In this document: positions 1-8,430 of the stretch, in pieces
Numbering within the stretch: position 1 is the first letter of the stretch
How the letters are laid out: every line of letters starts with the position of its first letter
Assembly (NCBI GenBank): GCA_904502155.1
Contig: CAJGDV010000008.1
Span: 1 to 24,150 of the forward strand
Direction: 5' to 3'
DNA length: 24,150 nt
Origin: an uncultured Bacilli bacterium
Lineage (GTDB): Bacteria; Bacillota_I; Bacilli_A; RF39; UBA660
Made by a program: the position numbers and the translations under genes
Notes under the pieces: model-generated
The model's input: only the letters and a program-made list of their open reading frames with translations
Databases searched by the model: none
Told to the model about the DNA's origin: nothing

Positions 1-1008
1 AAAAAAATTCAATCTATGGATAACAAAATCGATAAGAAAAAATATGTAGATGAATTATATTCTAAAGGAAGTAGAAAACAAAATTATGTTAAAAAAAGTT
101 ATCTAGCTAATTATGGTCATAAAATAAATGAAGATGATTTTCATTTAGACATAAATTTACTCGATGGAACAGATTATAAAGATGAAGTAGATTTATTAGT
201 AGGAGGAAGTCCATGTCAATCCTTTTCAACAGTTGGTTTTAAAGGTGGATTAGAAGATGCTAGAGGGACATTATTTTATGAATATGCAAGAATTATTAAG
301 GAAGTAAATCCTAAAGTTTTTATTTATGAAAATGTAAGAGGATTAACTACACATGATAAAGGTAATACATGGAATATTATTAAAGGTGTATTTAATTCAT
401 TAAATTATACAATCACTGAACCTCAAATTTTAAATTCTGCTGATTATGGGATACCACAAAATCGAAGAAGGGTTTTTGTTATTGGTATTAGAAATGATCT
501 TAATCTAAAAAAACAATTTGAATATCCTCAGCCTAAAGAATTAGAATTTAGTATGAAACAATTTCTAGAATCAAGATGTGAATTTGGTAATTTCCAATAT
601 GATGAAAAAGGAAATATTAAAATTATTGAATCTGATTTTGATGCTTCAAGAATTGATGATAAATATGTATTATCAGATTTAGTTAGAAAATATGTTCTAA
701 CACCTGGGACTAAAACGTTTAAAACAACTATTAAATATGATTTAGATGTAGCTAGAACAGTATTATCCACAATGGGTAATCGACATAGAGCTGGTGTTGA
801 TAATTATATGACTGATAAAGGCGGAGAAGAAAAACTTAGAATGCTTACTGAAAGAGAAGCATTAAGACTAATGGGATATAGTGATGATTTTAAAATTGTG
901 GTTTCTAGAGCGCAGATGTATAAACAAGCTGGAAATAGTATTGTTGTAGATGTTATGTTAGCTATATTAAAAGAAATATTTAAAACTGAAGTATTTGAAG
1001 AATCGTAA
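1..1008 (+). CDS. DNA (cytosine-5) methyltransferase, 5'-truncated by window edge
   Basis: C5-cytosine DNA methyltransferase, transferring a methyl group from S-adenosylmethionine to cytosine in a specific site. Visible motifs: motif IV GGSPCQSFS with the catalytic Cys codon at 214-216, motif VI ENVRG (from 328), motif VIII QNRRRVFVIG (from 457) and motif X QAGNSIVV (around 925-948). The variable stretch between VIII and X is the target recognition region. The SAM-binding motif I (FSGIG type) is absent. The reading frame is open to base 1, so the ATG at 16 is probably internal and the true start lies upstream. It is followed by McrB- and McrC-like genes, which suggests it protects host sites from that restriction complex, as in LlaJI and BsuMI. 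The stop codon lies inside the terminator hairpin. The enzyme class is certain; the target site cannot be read from the sequence. Confidence 0.95.
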   Translation, partial: KKIQSMDNKIDKKKYVDELYSKGSRKQNYVKKSYLANYGHKINEDDFHLDINLLDGTDYKDEVDLLVGGSPCQSFSTVGFKGGLEDARGTLFYEYARIIKEVNPKVFIYENVRGLTTHDKGNTWNIIKGVFNSLNYTITEPQILNSADYGIPQNRRRVFVIGIRNDLNLKKQFEYPQPKELEFSMKQFLESRCEFGNFQYDEKGNIKIIESDFDASRIDDKYVLSDLVRKYVLTPGTKTFKTTIKYDLDVARTVLSTMGNRHRAGVDNYMTDKGGEEKLRMLTEREALRLMGYSDDFKIVVSRAQMYKQAGNSIVVDVMLAILKEIFKTEVFEES

Positions 1009-1025
1009 AAAAACGATTCTTTTTT
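998..1025 (+). terminator. Intrinsic terminator overlapping the methyltransferase stop
   Basis: A perfect 9-bp hairpin, AAGAATCGT (998-1006) and ACGATTCTT (1013-1021), with a 6-nt A loop, is followed by a T run. The methyltransferase stop codon (1006-1008) sits within the hairpin. It separates methylase transcription from the downstream mcrBC-like genes. Confidence 0.85.
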
Positions 1026-1032
1026 AATTTTA

Positions 1033-1041
1033 TGATATAAT
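1033..1041 (+). promoter_or_regulatory. Extended -10 promoter for the mcrB-like gene
   Basis: TGATATAAT is a consensus extended -10 element (TGn plus TATAAT at 1036-1041), 31 nt before the chosen ATG. No good -35 is visible because that position falls in the terminator hairpin, which fits an extended -10 promoter. It would give the restriction genes expression independent of the methylase. Confidence 0.6.
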
Positions 1042-1071
1042 TAATATATTGAGATAAATGAGGTGAATTTT

Positions 1072-3279
1072 ATGAGTATGATTCTAGAAAAGGGAAAAAA
1101 TTTAATAAAGGTTTTAATACCAAATAGTGAAGCTACTATTTCAGCACAAATAAAAAATATAAAAGATAGTGAAGTAACTGGCTATTACACTAATGATAAA
1201 ATAGATATAAAAAAAGAAATTATTGATTTCTTAAAAAATGATAATTACGAATATATATTATGTGTAAATGATGTTTTAGATGTTATTAATAAATTAAGTA
1301 AATATAAATCTGAATTTGGTGAAATTTATAAAGATTCAATGAACTCACTAGATGAAAGCTATGAGTATTTTAAAGATAAAGATAATAAATTTATAAAAAT
1401 TCCTAAAATGTATTATTCAGGAATAGATAATAGATATTTTAAATTTGATAATCAACATCACTTAATAAAAAAATTAAGATCAATCTTATATGGTGATATT
1501 ACAGGTTTTAATATTGTAAAAAATGATGCCAATGAATATTATATTGTTTCACCATTTGTAAGAGATAATATATTAGATATTTTACAAAAAAGAAAGGAAA
1601 AATTATTAGAAGAAGAAAATAAATATATTTCATATTGGACATATACACCAGGTGAAAATGGTGCTGAATGGGAATATTGTTTTGAAAATAATAAAATGGT
1701 ATTAGGATTTGATGAATTAGGAGATTTAAGAGAATATAAAAATGAAGATGATATTTTAAATAAATTAATTGAACTAGGATATGGCGATAATCCTGTAATG
1801 ACAAAATGCTCTTGTAATGATTTTATAAACAATATTAAAGCTGGTGACGTTATTATTGCTAAAATAGGTCAAAAAAAATTACTTGGATATGGTGAAGTAA
1901 TTGATAATAAATACATTTATGATTCTAATAAGAAAAAATATAAAAATATAAGAAATGTAAAATGGTTAAAAAAAGGCGAGTGGGAAGTACCAGACAAATT
2001 AAAAATGGCTGTAAAAACTTTAACCAATATTAGTGGATTAAACGCAGGTGATAATTTGTTTACAATAGCACTTTTAAATATTATGAATGGAGATGAATGT
2101 TCAATGAAAGAAATCTTTAAAAATTGGTTATTAGAAAATGGATTACAATCATCAAGTGTTAATGCATATATAGGAACTATTAATTTAACCACAAAAGAAG
2201 CAATAGAAGACCAAATTTTAAGCAAAGATATCTTTGAAATAAATGATATTATAGAATTAGATCAATTGATAGAGAAGTTACTTACAAATGATAAATTTTT
2301 GAAAAGAAAAGAAATTGGTCACAATCAAAACACTTCTTCATTAAATCATTATAGACAATTCTTAATGGATTATATTAAAATACAAAATAATAAAAACAAA
2401 AATGAAACATATGATAAAAATAAATTCTTAAATGAAGTATTCATTGATGAAAACAAATATAACTCTATTGTTTCTATATTAGAAAAAAAGAAAAATATTA
2501 TTTTAGAAGGTGCTCCTGGTGTTGGGAAAACATTTATGGCTAAAAGATTAGCTTATTCAATAATTGGTGCAAAAGATAATAGTAAAGTTGAACTTATACA
2601 ATTTCACCAAAGCTATTCTTATGAAGATTTCATTGAAGGTTATAGACCAAGCGATGATGGATTTGAATTACGAAGAGGATTATTTTATAAACTATGTAAT
2701 AAAGCTTCTAATGATAAAGATAATAACTACTATATAATAATAGATGAAATAAATCGTGGGAATTTAAGTAAAATTTTTGGTGAATTATTAATGTTAATAG
2801 AATCAGATAAACGAGGAGAAGAATTAACGTTAGTATATTCAGAAGAAAAATTCAGTGTTCCTGAAAACTTATATATAATTGGATTGATGAATACTGCTGA
2901 TAGATCATTAGCATTAATTGATTATGCTCTTAGAAGAAGATTTTCTTTTATTAAAATTGAACCAGCTTTTGAAAATCAAAAATTTATTAAAACATTTAAT
3001 GAAAAATTTGATAATAAGTTTAATAATATAATAGATGTAATTAAGAAAATTAATGAAGCTATCGAACAAGATAAATCTTTAGGTGCTGGTTTTAAAATAG
3101 GCCACAGCTATTTCTGTCCAAATTTAAAAGATAGAAAAGGAAATAAGAAGGATATTGAAGACATCATAATGTATGAAATAGTGCCTTTATTAGAAGAATA
3201 TTGGTACGATGATGAAGAATCAATTATTCAATGGAAATCATCTTTAAATTCAACATTAAATGGTGTTCTAAATGATTAA
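1072..3279 (+). CDS. McrB-like AAA+ GTPase, restriction translocase subunit
   Basis: AAA+ motor of McrBC-type restriction systems. It is expected to form a GTP-driven ring that binds DNA through its N-terminal part and recruits the McrC-like nuclease. Seen: Walker A GAPGVGKTF (residues 480-488), Walker B IIIDE (555-559), and the McrB signature MNTADRS (606-612) followed by an arginine-rich ALRRRF. Residues ~185-310 (YWTYTPGENG through GDVIIAKIGQ and GYGEV) look like an EVE/YTH-like base-recognition domain. Residues before ~185 are unassigned. The ATG at 1072 is chosen because AGGTGA (1061-1066) lies 5-6 nt upstream; a GTG at 1063 would overlap that site. The 735-aa length is larger than E. 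coli McrB. The gene overlaps the McrC-like gene by 8 nt. The adjacent m5C methylase suggests a LlaJI/BsuMI-type sequence-specific system rather than a methylation-dependent one. Confidence 0.92.
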   Translation: MSMILEKGKNLIKVLIPNSEATISAQIKNIKDSEVTGYYTNDKIDIKKEIIDFLKNDNYEYILCVNDVLDVINKLSKYKSEFGEIYKDSMNSLDESYEYFKDKDNKFIKIPKMYYSGIDNRYFKFDNQHHLIKKLRSILYGDITGFNIVKNDANEYYIVSPFVRDNILDILQKRKEKLLEEENKYISYWTYTPGENGAEWEYCFENNKMVLGFDELGDLREYKNEDDILNKLIELGYGDNPVMTKCSCNDFINNIKAGDVIIAKIGQKKLLGYGEVIDNKYIYDSNKKKYKNIRNVKWLKKGEWEVPDKLKMAVKTLTNISGLNAGDNLFTIALLNIMNGDECSMKEIFKNWLLENGLQSSSVNAYIGTINLTTKEAIEDQILSKDIFEINDIIELDQLIEKLLTNDKFLKRKEIGHNQNTSSLNHYRQFLMDYIKIQNNKNKNETYDKNKFLNEVFIDENKYNSIVSILEKKKNIILEGAPGVGKTFMAKRLAYSIIGAKDNSKVELIQFHQSYSYEDFIEGYRPSDDGFELRRGLFYKLCNKASNDKDNNYYIIIDEINRGNLSKIFGELLMLIESDKRGEELTLVYSEEKFSVPENLYIIGLMNTADRSLALIDYALRRRFSFIKIEPAFENQKFIKTFNEKFDNKFNNIIDVIKKINEAIEQDKSLGAGFKIGHSYFCPNLKDRKGNKKDIEDIIMYEIVPLLEEYWYDDEESIIQWKSSLNSTLNGVLND

Positions 3280-4330
3280 TGTAGATAATAAAGTTAAAAA
3301 TATTTATTACATGTTATGTTATTCATTTATAGGTGAAAGGTTAAATGAAAAAGAAGAAGCTGAATTAGGTGAAGAAGCTTTTTCAAATATATATAATTTA
3401 TTTTCTTTATTATTATGTTTAATTTTAAAAAAACAAGTAAAAAAAGGATTATATAAAGAATACATATATATTACTGATGAAATTAGAACTATAAAAGGTA
3501 AAATAAATATTAGTGAAACTATTAATAATAATTCATTAAGAAAGAAAAAAATAACATGCGATTTAGATGAATATAGTGAAAATTGCCTATTAAATAAAGT
3601 CATCAAGACAACATTGTTGTACTTATTAAGATCAAATAAAATTGGAACAAAAACAAAAGATTCTCTAAAAAAATTACTTAATTATTATTCCAATATTGAT
3701 ACTATAGAAATCAATTTAATAAAGTGGGATAGAATTCAATATAATAGAAATAACATGATGTATAAATATGTTATTGATTTGTGTAGATTAATTTTAAATG
3801 AATTAGTTGTAAGTGATAAAAATGGTAAAAATAAATTTAAGGAATTTTTAGATGATTCAGCAATAAGTTCAATTTACGAAAAATTTGTAAGAGCATATTT
3901 TAGAAAGCATTTTCCTGAATTTAATGCCTCTTCCAAAAGAATATACATAACAAATGAAAATATACCTTATATTCCAACAATGAAAACAGATATTAATTTA
4001 GAATATGAAGGAAGAAAATTAATTATTGATACTAAATTTTATAATCAAATATTAAAAGAAAATTCATATGGTTGCAAAACTTTATCAAATTCGCATTTAA
4101 ATCAAATTTATGTATACGTAGATAGCTATGATCCATTTAAAGAAGGAAATGTTAGTGGGATGCTATTATATGCACAAACAGTACATGAACCTTTAGTGTC
4201 TGTCGATTTTAAAATGAATAATCATGATATACATATTAGAACTTTAGATATGAATGGTACATGGGATTCTATAAGAACAACATTGAACATAATTGGTGAT
4301 TCTTTCAAAGAAAATGGATACATAAAGTAA
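3272..4330 (+). CDS. McrC-like PD-(D/E)XK nuclease subunit
   Basis: Nuclease partner of the McrB-like GTPase. The C-terminal half has a PD-(D/E)XK core: D240 in TDINLEYEG, then IIDTKF with D253 and K255. The N-terminal half (IYYMLCYSFI, IRTIKGKINI) matches the usual McrC N-domain that contacts the McrB ring. The 352-aa length is normal for McrC. The start overlaps the mcrB-like stop by 8 nt and has no good ribosome binding site, which suggests translational coupling. The gene is followed directly by a terminator, so methylase, McrB and McrC form one unit with two transcripts. Family assignment is firm; cleavage site and specificity are inferred only from context. Confidence 0.92.
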   Translation: MINVDNKVKNIYYMLCYSFIGERLNEKEEAELGEEAFSNIYNLFSLLLCLILKKQVKKGLYKEYIYITDEIRTIKGKINISETINNNSLRKKKITCDLDEYSENCLLNKVIKTTLLYLLRSNKIGTKTKDSLKKLLNYYSNIDTIEINLIKWDRIQYNRNNMMYKYVIDLCRLILNELVVSDKNGKNKFKEFLDDSAISSIYEKFVRAYFRKHFPEFNASSKRIYITNENIPYIPTMKTDINLEYEGRKLIIDTKFYNQILKENSYGCKTLSNSHLNQIYVYVDSYDPFKEGNVSGMLLYAQTVHEPLVSVDFKMNNHDIHIRTLDMNGTWDSIRTTLNIIGDSFKENGYIK

Positions 4331-4348
4331 AGTTTATAAAAAAAATTT

Positions 4349-4373
4349 AAAAGACTTTTTATAGTCTTTTTTT
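4349..4373 (+). terminator. Intrinsic terminator after the mcrC-like gene
   Basis: AAAAGACT (4349-4356) pairs with AGTCTTTT (4363-4370) over a 6-nt loop and runs into further T residues. It ends the mcrBC transcript 18 nt after the stop codon. Confidence 0.85.
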
Positions 4374-4538
4374 ATTATATGCAAAGTTTTATAATATAAA
4401 TAACAATATTATTGAGTATAAAATAAATATTGCAATATATAATTATAAATTGCAAATTTAAATACTTATTATTTTATTTTTAAAAAATTACAATATATAA
4501 CAAATATTGTATATAAAATGCAAATATTAAAAAAATAC
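4374..4538. other. AT-rich spacer with short repeats between two defence operons
   Basis: This 165-nt stretch is almost pure A/T. It contains two copies of CAATATATAA (4433-4442 and 4491-4500), several TTGCAA/TGCAAAT elements and an ATATTG inverted partner. No coding potential was seen. The repeats could be operator sites or an A-tract region upstream of the next promoter, but low complexity alone could produce them. Confidence 0.4.
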
Positions 4539-4566
4539 TTGCTTTTTTCATTTTTTTGTGTATAAT
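4539..4566 (+). promoter_or_regulatory. Sigma-A promoter of the GHKL-AIPR operon
   Basis: The -35 TTGCTT (4539-4544) and -10 TATAAT (4561-4566) are separated by 16 nt. The initiation site would fall near 4573, just before the AAGGGAGTG ribosome binding site of the first gene. It is the only convincing promoter for the following five genes. Confidence 0.7.
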
Positions 4567-4588
4567 AGCTGCAAAAGGGAGTGAGTTT

Positions 4589-4807
4589 ATGAACGAAAAA
4601 AGAGAAAGATTTGTAAGAGTAGCAGAAAATAGAACAAATAAAATAATTGAAATGATAAGATTATTAGGAAATTGCTCAAATAAATCAAATTATGAATATG
4701 ATGAAAAAGATATAAATCGCATATATGATGCAATAAAAAAAGAATTAAATGATTCACAAGCAAAATTTAAGATAAATAACAAGAAAAATGTGGATTTTAA
4801 ATTATAA
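4589..4807 (+). CDS. Small charged helical protein heading the GHKL-AIPR operon
   Basis: A 72-aa basic, probably all-helical protein of unknown function. The ATG at 4589 is chosen because AAGGGAGTG (4575-4583) is correctly spaced; upstream in-frame TTG codons lie in the promoter. It contains RFVRVAENRTNKIIEMIRLL, then a NKSNYEYDEKDINRIYDAIK segment. From memory, this pattern (R-F-x-R-x-A-E-x-R, then R/K-SNYEY) recurs in small proteins carried by mobile and defence loci, but no activity is known to me. It lies 12 nt before the GHKL ATPase gene and shares its promoter, so a structural, DNA-binding or regulatory role in the same system is likely. Confidence 0.8.
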   Translation: MNEKRERFVRVAENRTNKIIEMIRLLGNCSNKSNYEYDEKDINRIYDAIKKELNDSQAKFKINNKKNVDFKL

Positions 4808-4819
4808 GGAGGAATTAAA

Positions 4820-6778
4820 ATGTGGGAAAATAATAAATGGTTTTTCGTAAAAGGGGAACCTAATGGGATAAATGATAGTGGTATTTCTGATTTTAAAGGA
4901 ACAAGATTTAATGGTTTAGCTAGAGAAATTATACAGAATTCATTAGATGCTAAAAATCGTGATTTAAATGAACCAGTTATCGTTGAATTTAAAAAAAGAA
5001 ATTTAACAATGGATAAATATCCAAATCATCATGATTTTATGAATGTTGTTGATAGATGCGTTGACTTTATAAAAGGAAAACCAAATGATAAAGGGCATAT
5101 ATTTTTTAAAAATTTAAAAAATGTAATGAATAACAACATTAAAAATAATTATTTCACAATGTTAGAAGTAGCTGATTATAATACTATTGGCTTAGATGAT
5201 GTAAATGATACAACAAGCGGAACATGGGCAAGTTTAGTAAGAATAAGTGGAAGTAATGCAAAAGAAGCTGGTGCTGGTGGATCATTCGGTATTGGAAAAT
5301 ATGCACCTTTTGTTTTTTCTTCATCAAGAATAATAATATATTCAACAAAAAATTTAAAAGGTAATGTTGCTGTACAAGGAAAATCAATTTTATCAGGACA
5401 TTTATATAAAGGTAAACGAAGTCCTATTGGATATTTTGGTAATGCAAAAAAATGTACTTTTATAGAAGATGGTGAACCATATAGTGAAGAAGATTCATAT
5501 CCATTCACAAATGCAGTTAACTTTCCTGAAGAATATCTTAGACAAGAACCAGGAACATCTTTATTTATATTAGATGTTAATTTTGATGACAATTGGTATA
5601 AGGAAATAGTGAATTCAGTATTATATAATTTTTATATGACAATAATGGATAAAAAATTAATTGTTAGAGTTATTGATGATACAAAAACACAAGTTGAAAA
5701 AATTGAAATAAATAGCGAAACTATAAAAGATGTTTTAAATGTAAATGGTTTAATAGATGATGAAAAAAAAGAAAAAATTATAGAACATGTAAATTTATTA
5801 AATTCTAATGAAAAAATAATAATGAATGAAAAATTTGATTTAAGTAAAGTTGGATATGATACTCCTGGAGAATTAGAATTACAAATTTTATGTGATGATA
5901 ATATAAATATCAAATCAATCTTTTTTATGAGAGATAATGGAATGGTAATTAAAGAACCAACTTTTCAAAATTTATTACCATATGTGGCAATTATGCGTAC
6001 AAATAATAGTTCAATGAATGAATTTTTAAGAGAATGTGAAGGTCCTAAACATGACGATTGGAATGGAAATAATTTTAGAGAAACAAATTTAGAACATAAA
6101 GAAGCAAATAGTGTTTTAAGATTAATCATGTCTTGGATTAGAAACTGTTTACGAGAAAGTTGTGGAAAAACAAGCAATGAACCACTTGAGGTTTTTGGTA
6201 TGGAAGATTGTTTGCCTTTAGAATATGATGGTTCAAAAGAAGGAAGCAAACAGGAAAAAATTGCCTTTAAACCTATTGATACACCATTAATGTTATCAAA
6301 AAATAAAATTAATCAAAAAACAAAAAATAAAAATAATAGTTATGATATAGATGCTGATGGTGATGAATTTTTTGAAGAAGATAATGGACATAAATCCGGT
6401 GAAGGAAAATCAGGGAAAAAAGTTCACAATGGATCACAAGAAAAAACTAAAGGTAAATCTAATGAAAATGGTGAAATATCAATGAAAAGAAAAATTGGTA
6501 TATCTAATATTAGAGCGCCATATATACAAGATGAAGAAATGTATAGAATTTCTTTTGTACCTGAAGAAACAGCGGAAGCATGTGAAATACAACTTCGTAG
6601 AGCAGGAGCTGATTTATTTGAAGAAATTAATATTAAAAAACTGTATTTAATTGAAGATGGATTACCACATGAATGTAAAACTATTAATTTAGAAAAAAAT
6701 AAAAAAATAATCTTAAAGATTAAATTAGAAAAAAATATTAGAGGTGCTTTGGAGGTGAATTGTCATGTTAAAAAATAG
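4820..6778 (+). CDS. GHKL (MORC/MutL-like) ATPase of a putative defence system
   Basis: A 652-aa protein with an N-terminal Hsp90/MutL/MORC-type ATPase fold. The N box is REIIQNSLDA (35-44), with Asn as the expected Mg-binding residue. The G1-like box is DYNTIGL (119-125), and the G2 lid glycines are in GGSFGIGKYA (153-162). A transducer-like middle (~250-450) follows. Next comes a polar Lys/Gly/Glu-rich linker (~485-560), then a C-terminal ~90-residue beta-rich domain beginning near GISNIRAPYI. GHKL ATPases of this type occur in restriction-like operons with AIPR proteins (the MORC-related systems described by Iyer and Aravind). It has a strong AAGGAGG site and overlaps the next gene by 14 nt. 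It probably acts as an ATP-driven clamp that senses DNA or regulates the co-encoded nuclease-like protein; that role is inferred. Confidence 0.85.
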   Translation: MWENNKWFFVKGEPNGINDSGISDFKGTRFNGLAREIIQNSLDAKNRDLNEPVIVEFKKRNLTMDKYPNHHDFMNVVDRCVDFIKGKPNDKGHIFFKNLKNVMNNNIKNNYFTMLEVADYNTIGLDDVNDTTSGTWASLVRISGSNAKEAGAGGSFGIGKYAPFVFSSSRIIIYSTKNLKGNVAVQGKSILSGHLYKGKRSPIGYFGNAKKCTFIEDGEPYSEEDSYPFTNAVNFPEEYLRQEPGTSLFILDVNFDDNWYKEIVNSVLYNFYMTIMDKKLIVRVIDDTKTQVEKIEINSETIKDVLNVNGLIDDEKKEKIIEHVNLLNSNEKIIMNEKFDLSKVGYDTPGELELQILCDDNINIKSIFFMRDNGMVIKEPTFQNLLPYVAIMRTNNSSMNEFLRECEGPKHDDWNGNNFRETNLEHKEANSVLRLIMSWIRNCLRESCGKTSNEPLEVFGMEDCLPLEYDGSKEGSKQEKIAFKPIDTPLMLSKNKINQKTKNKNNSYDIDADGDEFFEEDNGHKSGEGKSGKKVHNGSQEKTKGKSNENGEISMKRKIGISNIRAPYIQDEEMYRISFVPEETAEACEIQLRRAGADLFEEINIKKLYLIEDGLPHECKTINLEKNKKIILKIKLEKNIRGALEVNCHVKK

Positions 6779-7622
6779 TTTATGTTATCCATATCCTATA
6801 TTAAGAACAACATCTATTGATTTTAAAGAAAGTATACTTGATACAAAAATCTCAAAAGAAATAATTGATAATGAATATGTTTTAACAGTTGATGTAGAAA
6901 CAAACAATAATCAAATAACTAGATTTATAAATGAGGGTTTTATTATCAAAGCACTTTTTGTTGAATCAGGTGCATTAAAGTATAAAAGAATGTTTAATGT
7001 TACTGTTGATAATAAAGTTAGAATTCCATGTGATCAAATCTATGGTAAAGTAGAACTTCAAGTTTGTCTTATATGTAATCAAAATATTGATACATATTAC
7101 AATACTGATTTTAACGAGGATTTTCAGGGCTTTAATATTTCTTTAAGTAAAGGCGATATAATTGGACTTGGGGATGCATATGAGTTTGATGCTTTATTAG
7201 AGAAAGATAATATCAAAAATATTAGTTCAATTTTTATTATAAATGAGGCCTATGAGAATTACATGTCATATGACATTAGTGGGGATCAAGTGATAATTTA
7301 TTTACCAAAAGAATTAAAAAATGAGTATGAAACAATTAGACAAATGAAAGATACTTATCCAATTTTAAATTCAATGATTGTCTTTCCTGTGTTATGCGAA
7401 CTTGTTAGATATTGTTTAAATGACGAAACTGATAGTCAATGGTATTTTGTATTAAAAAAGAAAATTCATGAATTAATAGAGGCAAAAATTATTAATAAAA
7501 ATGAAAATGATCATTTTAAAATTGCACAAATAATTGTAGATTCATTACACGAAAAAGGATTATTAGCTCTAGATCAGATAATAAGAAATGCAAAAGTAGG
7601 AGGAAATCATTATGAAAATTAA
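6765..7622 (+). CDS. Unrecognised 285-aa protein of the GHKL-AIPR operon
   Basis: I do not recognise a named family. The first ~125 residues look beta-rich (alternating hydrophobics, e.g. YVLTVDVET and KVELQVCLIC). The middle holds GDIIGLGDAY and IYLPKELKNEYETIR, followed by a helical YPILNSMIVFPVLCELV segment. The C-terminus is helical and charged. There is no signal peptide or membrane span. The start has GGAGGTGA upstream and overlaps the GHKL stop by 14 nt, and the end overlaps the next start by 11 nt. Obligate co-translation suggests a stoichiometric complex subunit. From memory, similar mid-size proteins with a P-x-L-x-S-M-x-x-x-P-x-L signature accompany AIPR/GHKL loci, but I cannot confirm this here. 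Confidence 0.8.
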   Translation: MLKNSLCYPYPILRTTSIDFKESILDTKISKEIIDNEYVLTVDVETNNNQITRFINEGFIIKALFVESGALKYKRMFNVTVDNKVRIPCDQIYGKVELQVCLICNQNIDTYYNTDFNEDFQGFNISLSKGDIIGLGDAYEFDALLEKDNIKNISSIFIINEAYENYMSYDISGDQVIIYLPKELKNEYETIRQMKDTYPILNSMIVFPVLCELVRYCLNDETDSQWYFVLKKKIHELIEAKIINKNENDHFKIAQIIVDSLHEKGLLALDQIIRNAKVGGNHYEN

Positions 7623-8397
7623 ATTTTTAAAAGAAATATGTTTGAGAGAACTTAAAAAAAATTATGAAGAAAATGATTATTCAAAAGATCTATTTGCTGA
7701 AGAGTTCTTTATAAAAAGGGAAAGAAATATGTATTATAATGAAATCGATTTAGATATTGAATTACCAAAATTAATAATTTCAAATAATCCAAAACACGAT
7801 TATGAAAATGCTAAAATTATTTTTGATGCTATGAAAAATCTACCGGTGATTTATGCTAGAGAAGAATCATTTTGGTGTTATTTAACGCATTTTGAATATT
7901 GGGATTACATGAAAAAAAGATGGTATAAAGAAAATACCGATATATGTTCGAGATACTTTTTTAAAGATAAATCATCATCTAATGAAATTAGCATATCATC
8001 AATATCATATACAAGAAACGGAATTTCAAGATTATGGTGGGGTGCTTATATTGTATATAATGAAGATTTAGATAACCCATATGAGTATTTAACAGAATTA
8101 TTTTCATCACAAGATTTATTTGTAGGTATTTGTGAAAGATCCATATCAAAAAACAAAAAATTAGTTACTTCAATATTAAAAATGGTAAGAAAACATAAAT
8201 TAAATACTTTAAAAAACAATACAAAAATAATGAGAGAATGTTTAAAAGAAATTAATTTTATATCAGCAATTACAATGTTTGAAATTTTAAATTATGATGA
8301 AATTGATGAAATTATTGAAAAAATTGTTATTGATAAAATTAATGAATTTTCAAATAAAAAGGAAAATAATATTATAAATAAATTATTTAACAAATAA
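7612..8397 (+). CDS. 261-aa protein, possibly DUF6339-type, of the GHKL-AIPR operon
   Basis: A soluble protein without recognised catalytic motifs. A central tryptophan/tyrosine-rich block is distinctive: SFWCYLTHFEYWDYMKKRW, then SRYFF, then RNGISRLWWGAY, then LFSSQDLFVGICERS. From memory this order resembles DUF6339, a family found in defence gene neighbourhoods; that match is unverified. The C-terminal ~80 residues are helical and Lys/Ile-rich. A TAGGAGGA ribosome binding site lies just before the ATG, and the gene overlaps the 285-aa gene. Position between the GHKL and AIPR genes suggests an adaptor or effector-regulating subunit. Confidence 0.75.
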   Translation: MKIKFLKEICLRELKKNYEENDYSKDLFAEEFFIKRERNMYYNEIDLDIELPKLIISNNPKHDYENAKIIFDAMKNLPVIYAREESFWCYLTHFEYWDYMKKRWYKENTDICSRYFFKDKSSSNEISISSISYTRNGISRLWWGAYIVYNEDLDNPYEYLTELFSSQDLFVGICERSISKNKKLVTSILKMVRKHKLNTLKNNTKIMRECLKEINFISAITMFEILNYDEIDEIIEKIVIDKINEFSNKKENNIINKLFNK

Positions 8398-8430
8398 ATT
8401 ATTTATAATATCAAAAGGGGGGATTGTAAA

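Noticed and set aside
16..18. ATG at 16 as the methyltransferase start
   Set aside because: The frame is open to base 1 and the SAM-binding motif I is missing, so the gene must begin upstream of the window.
1063..1071. GTG at 1063 as the McrB-like start
   Set aside because: It lies within the AGGTGA that is correctly spaced for the ATG at 1072.
4374..4538. Attachment site or origin of replication in the AT-rich spacer
   Set aside because: No integrase, replication gene or tRNA end is nearby, and the repeats are short and low in complexity.
5176..5592. 138-codon open frame on the minus strand inside the GHKL gene
   Set aside because: It is a complementary-frame shadow of a well-supported gene with conserved GHKL motifs, and it has no ribosome binding site or recognisable product.
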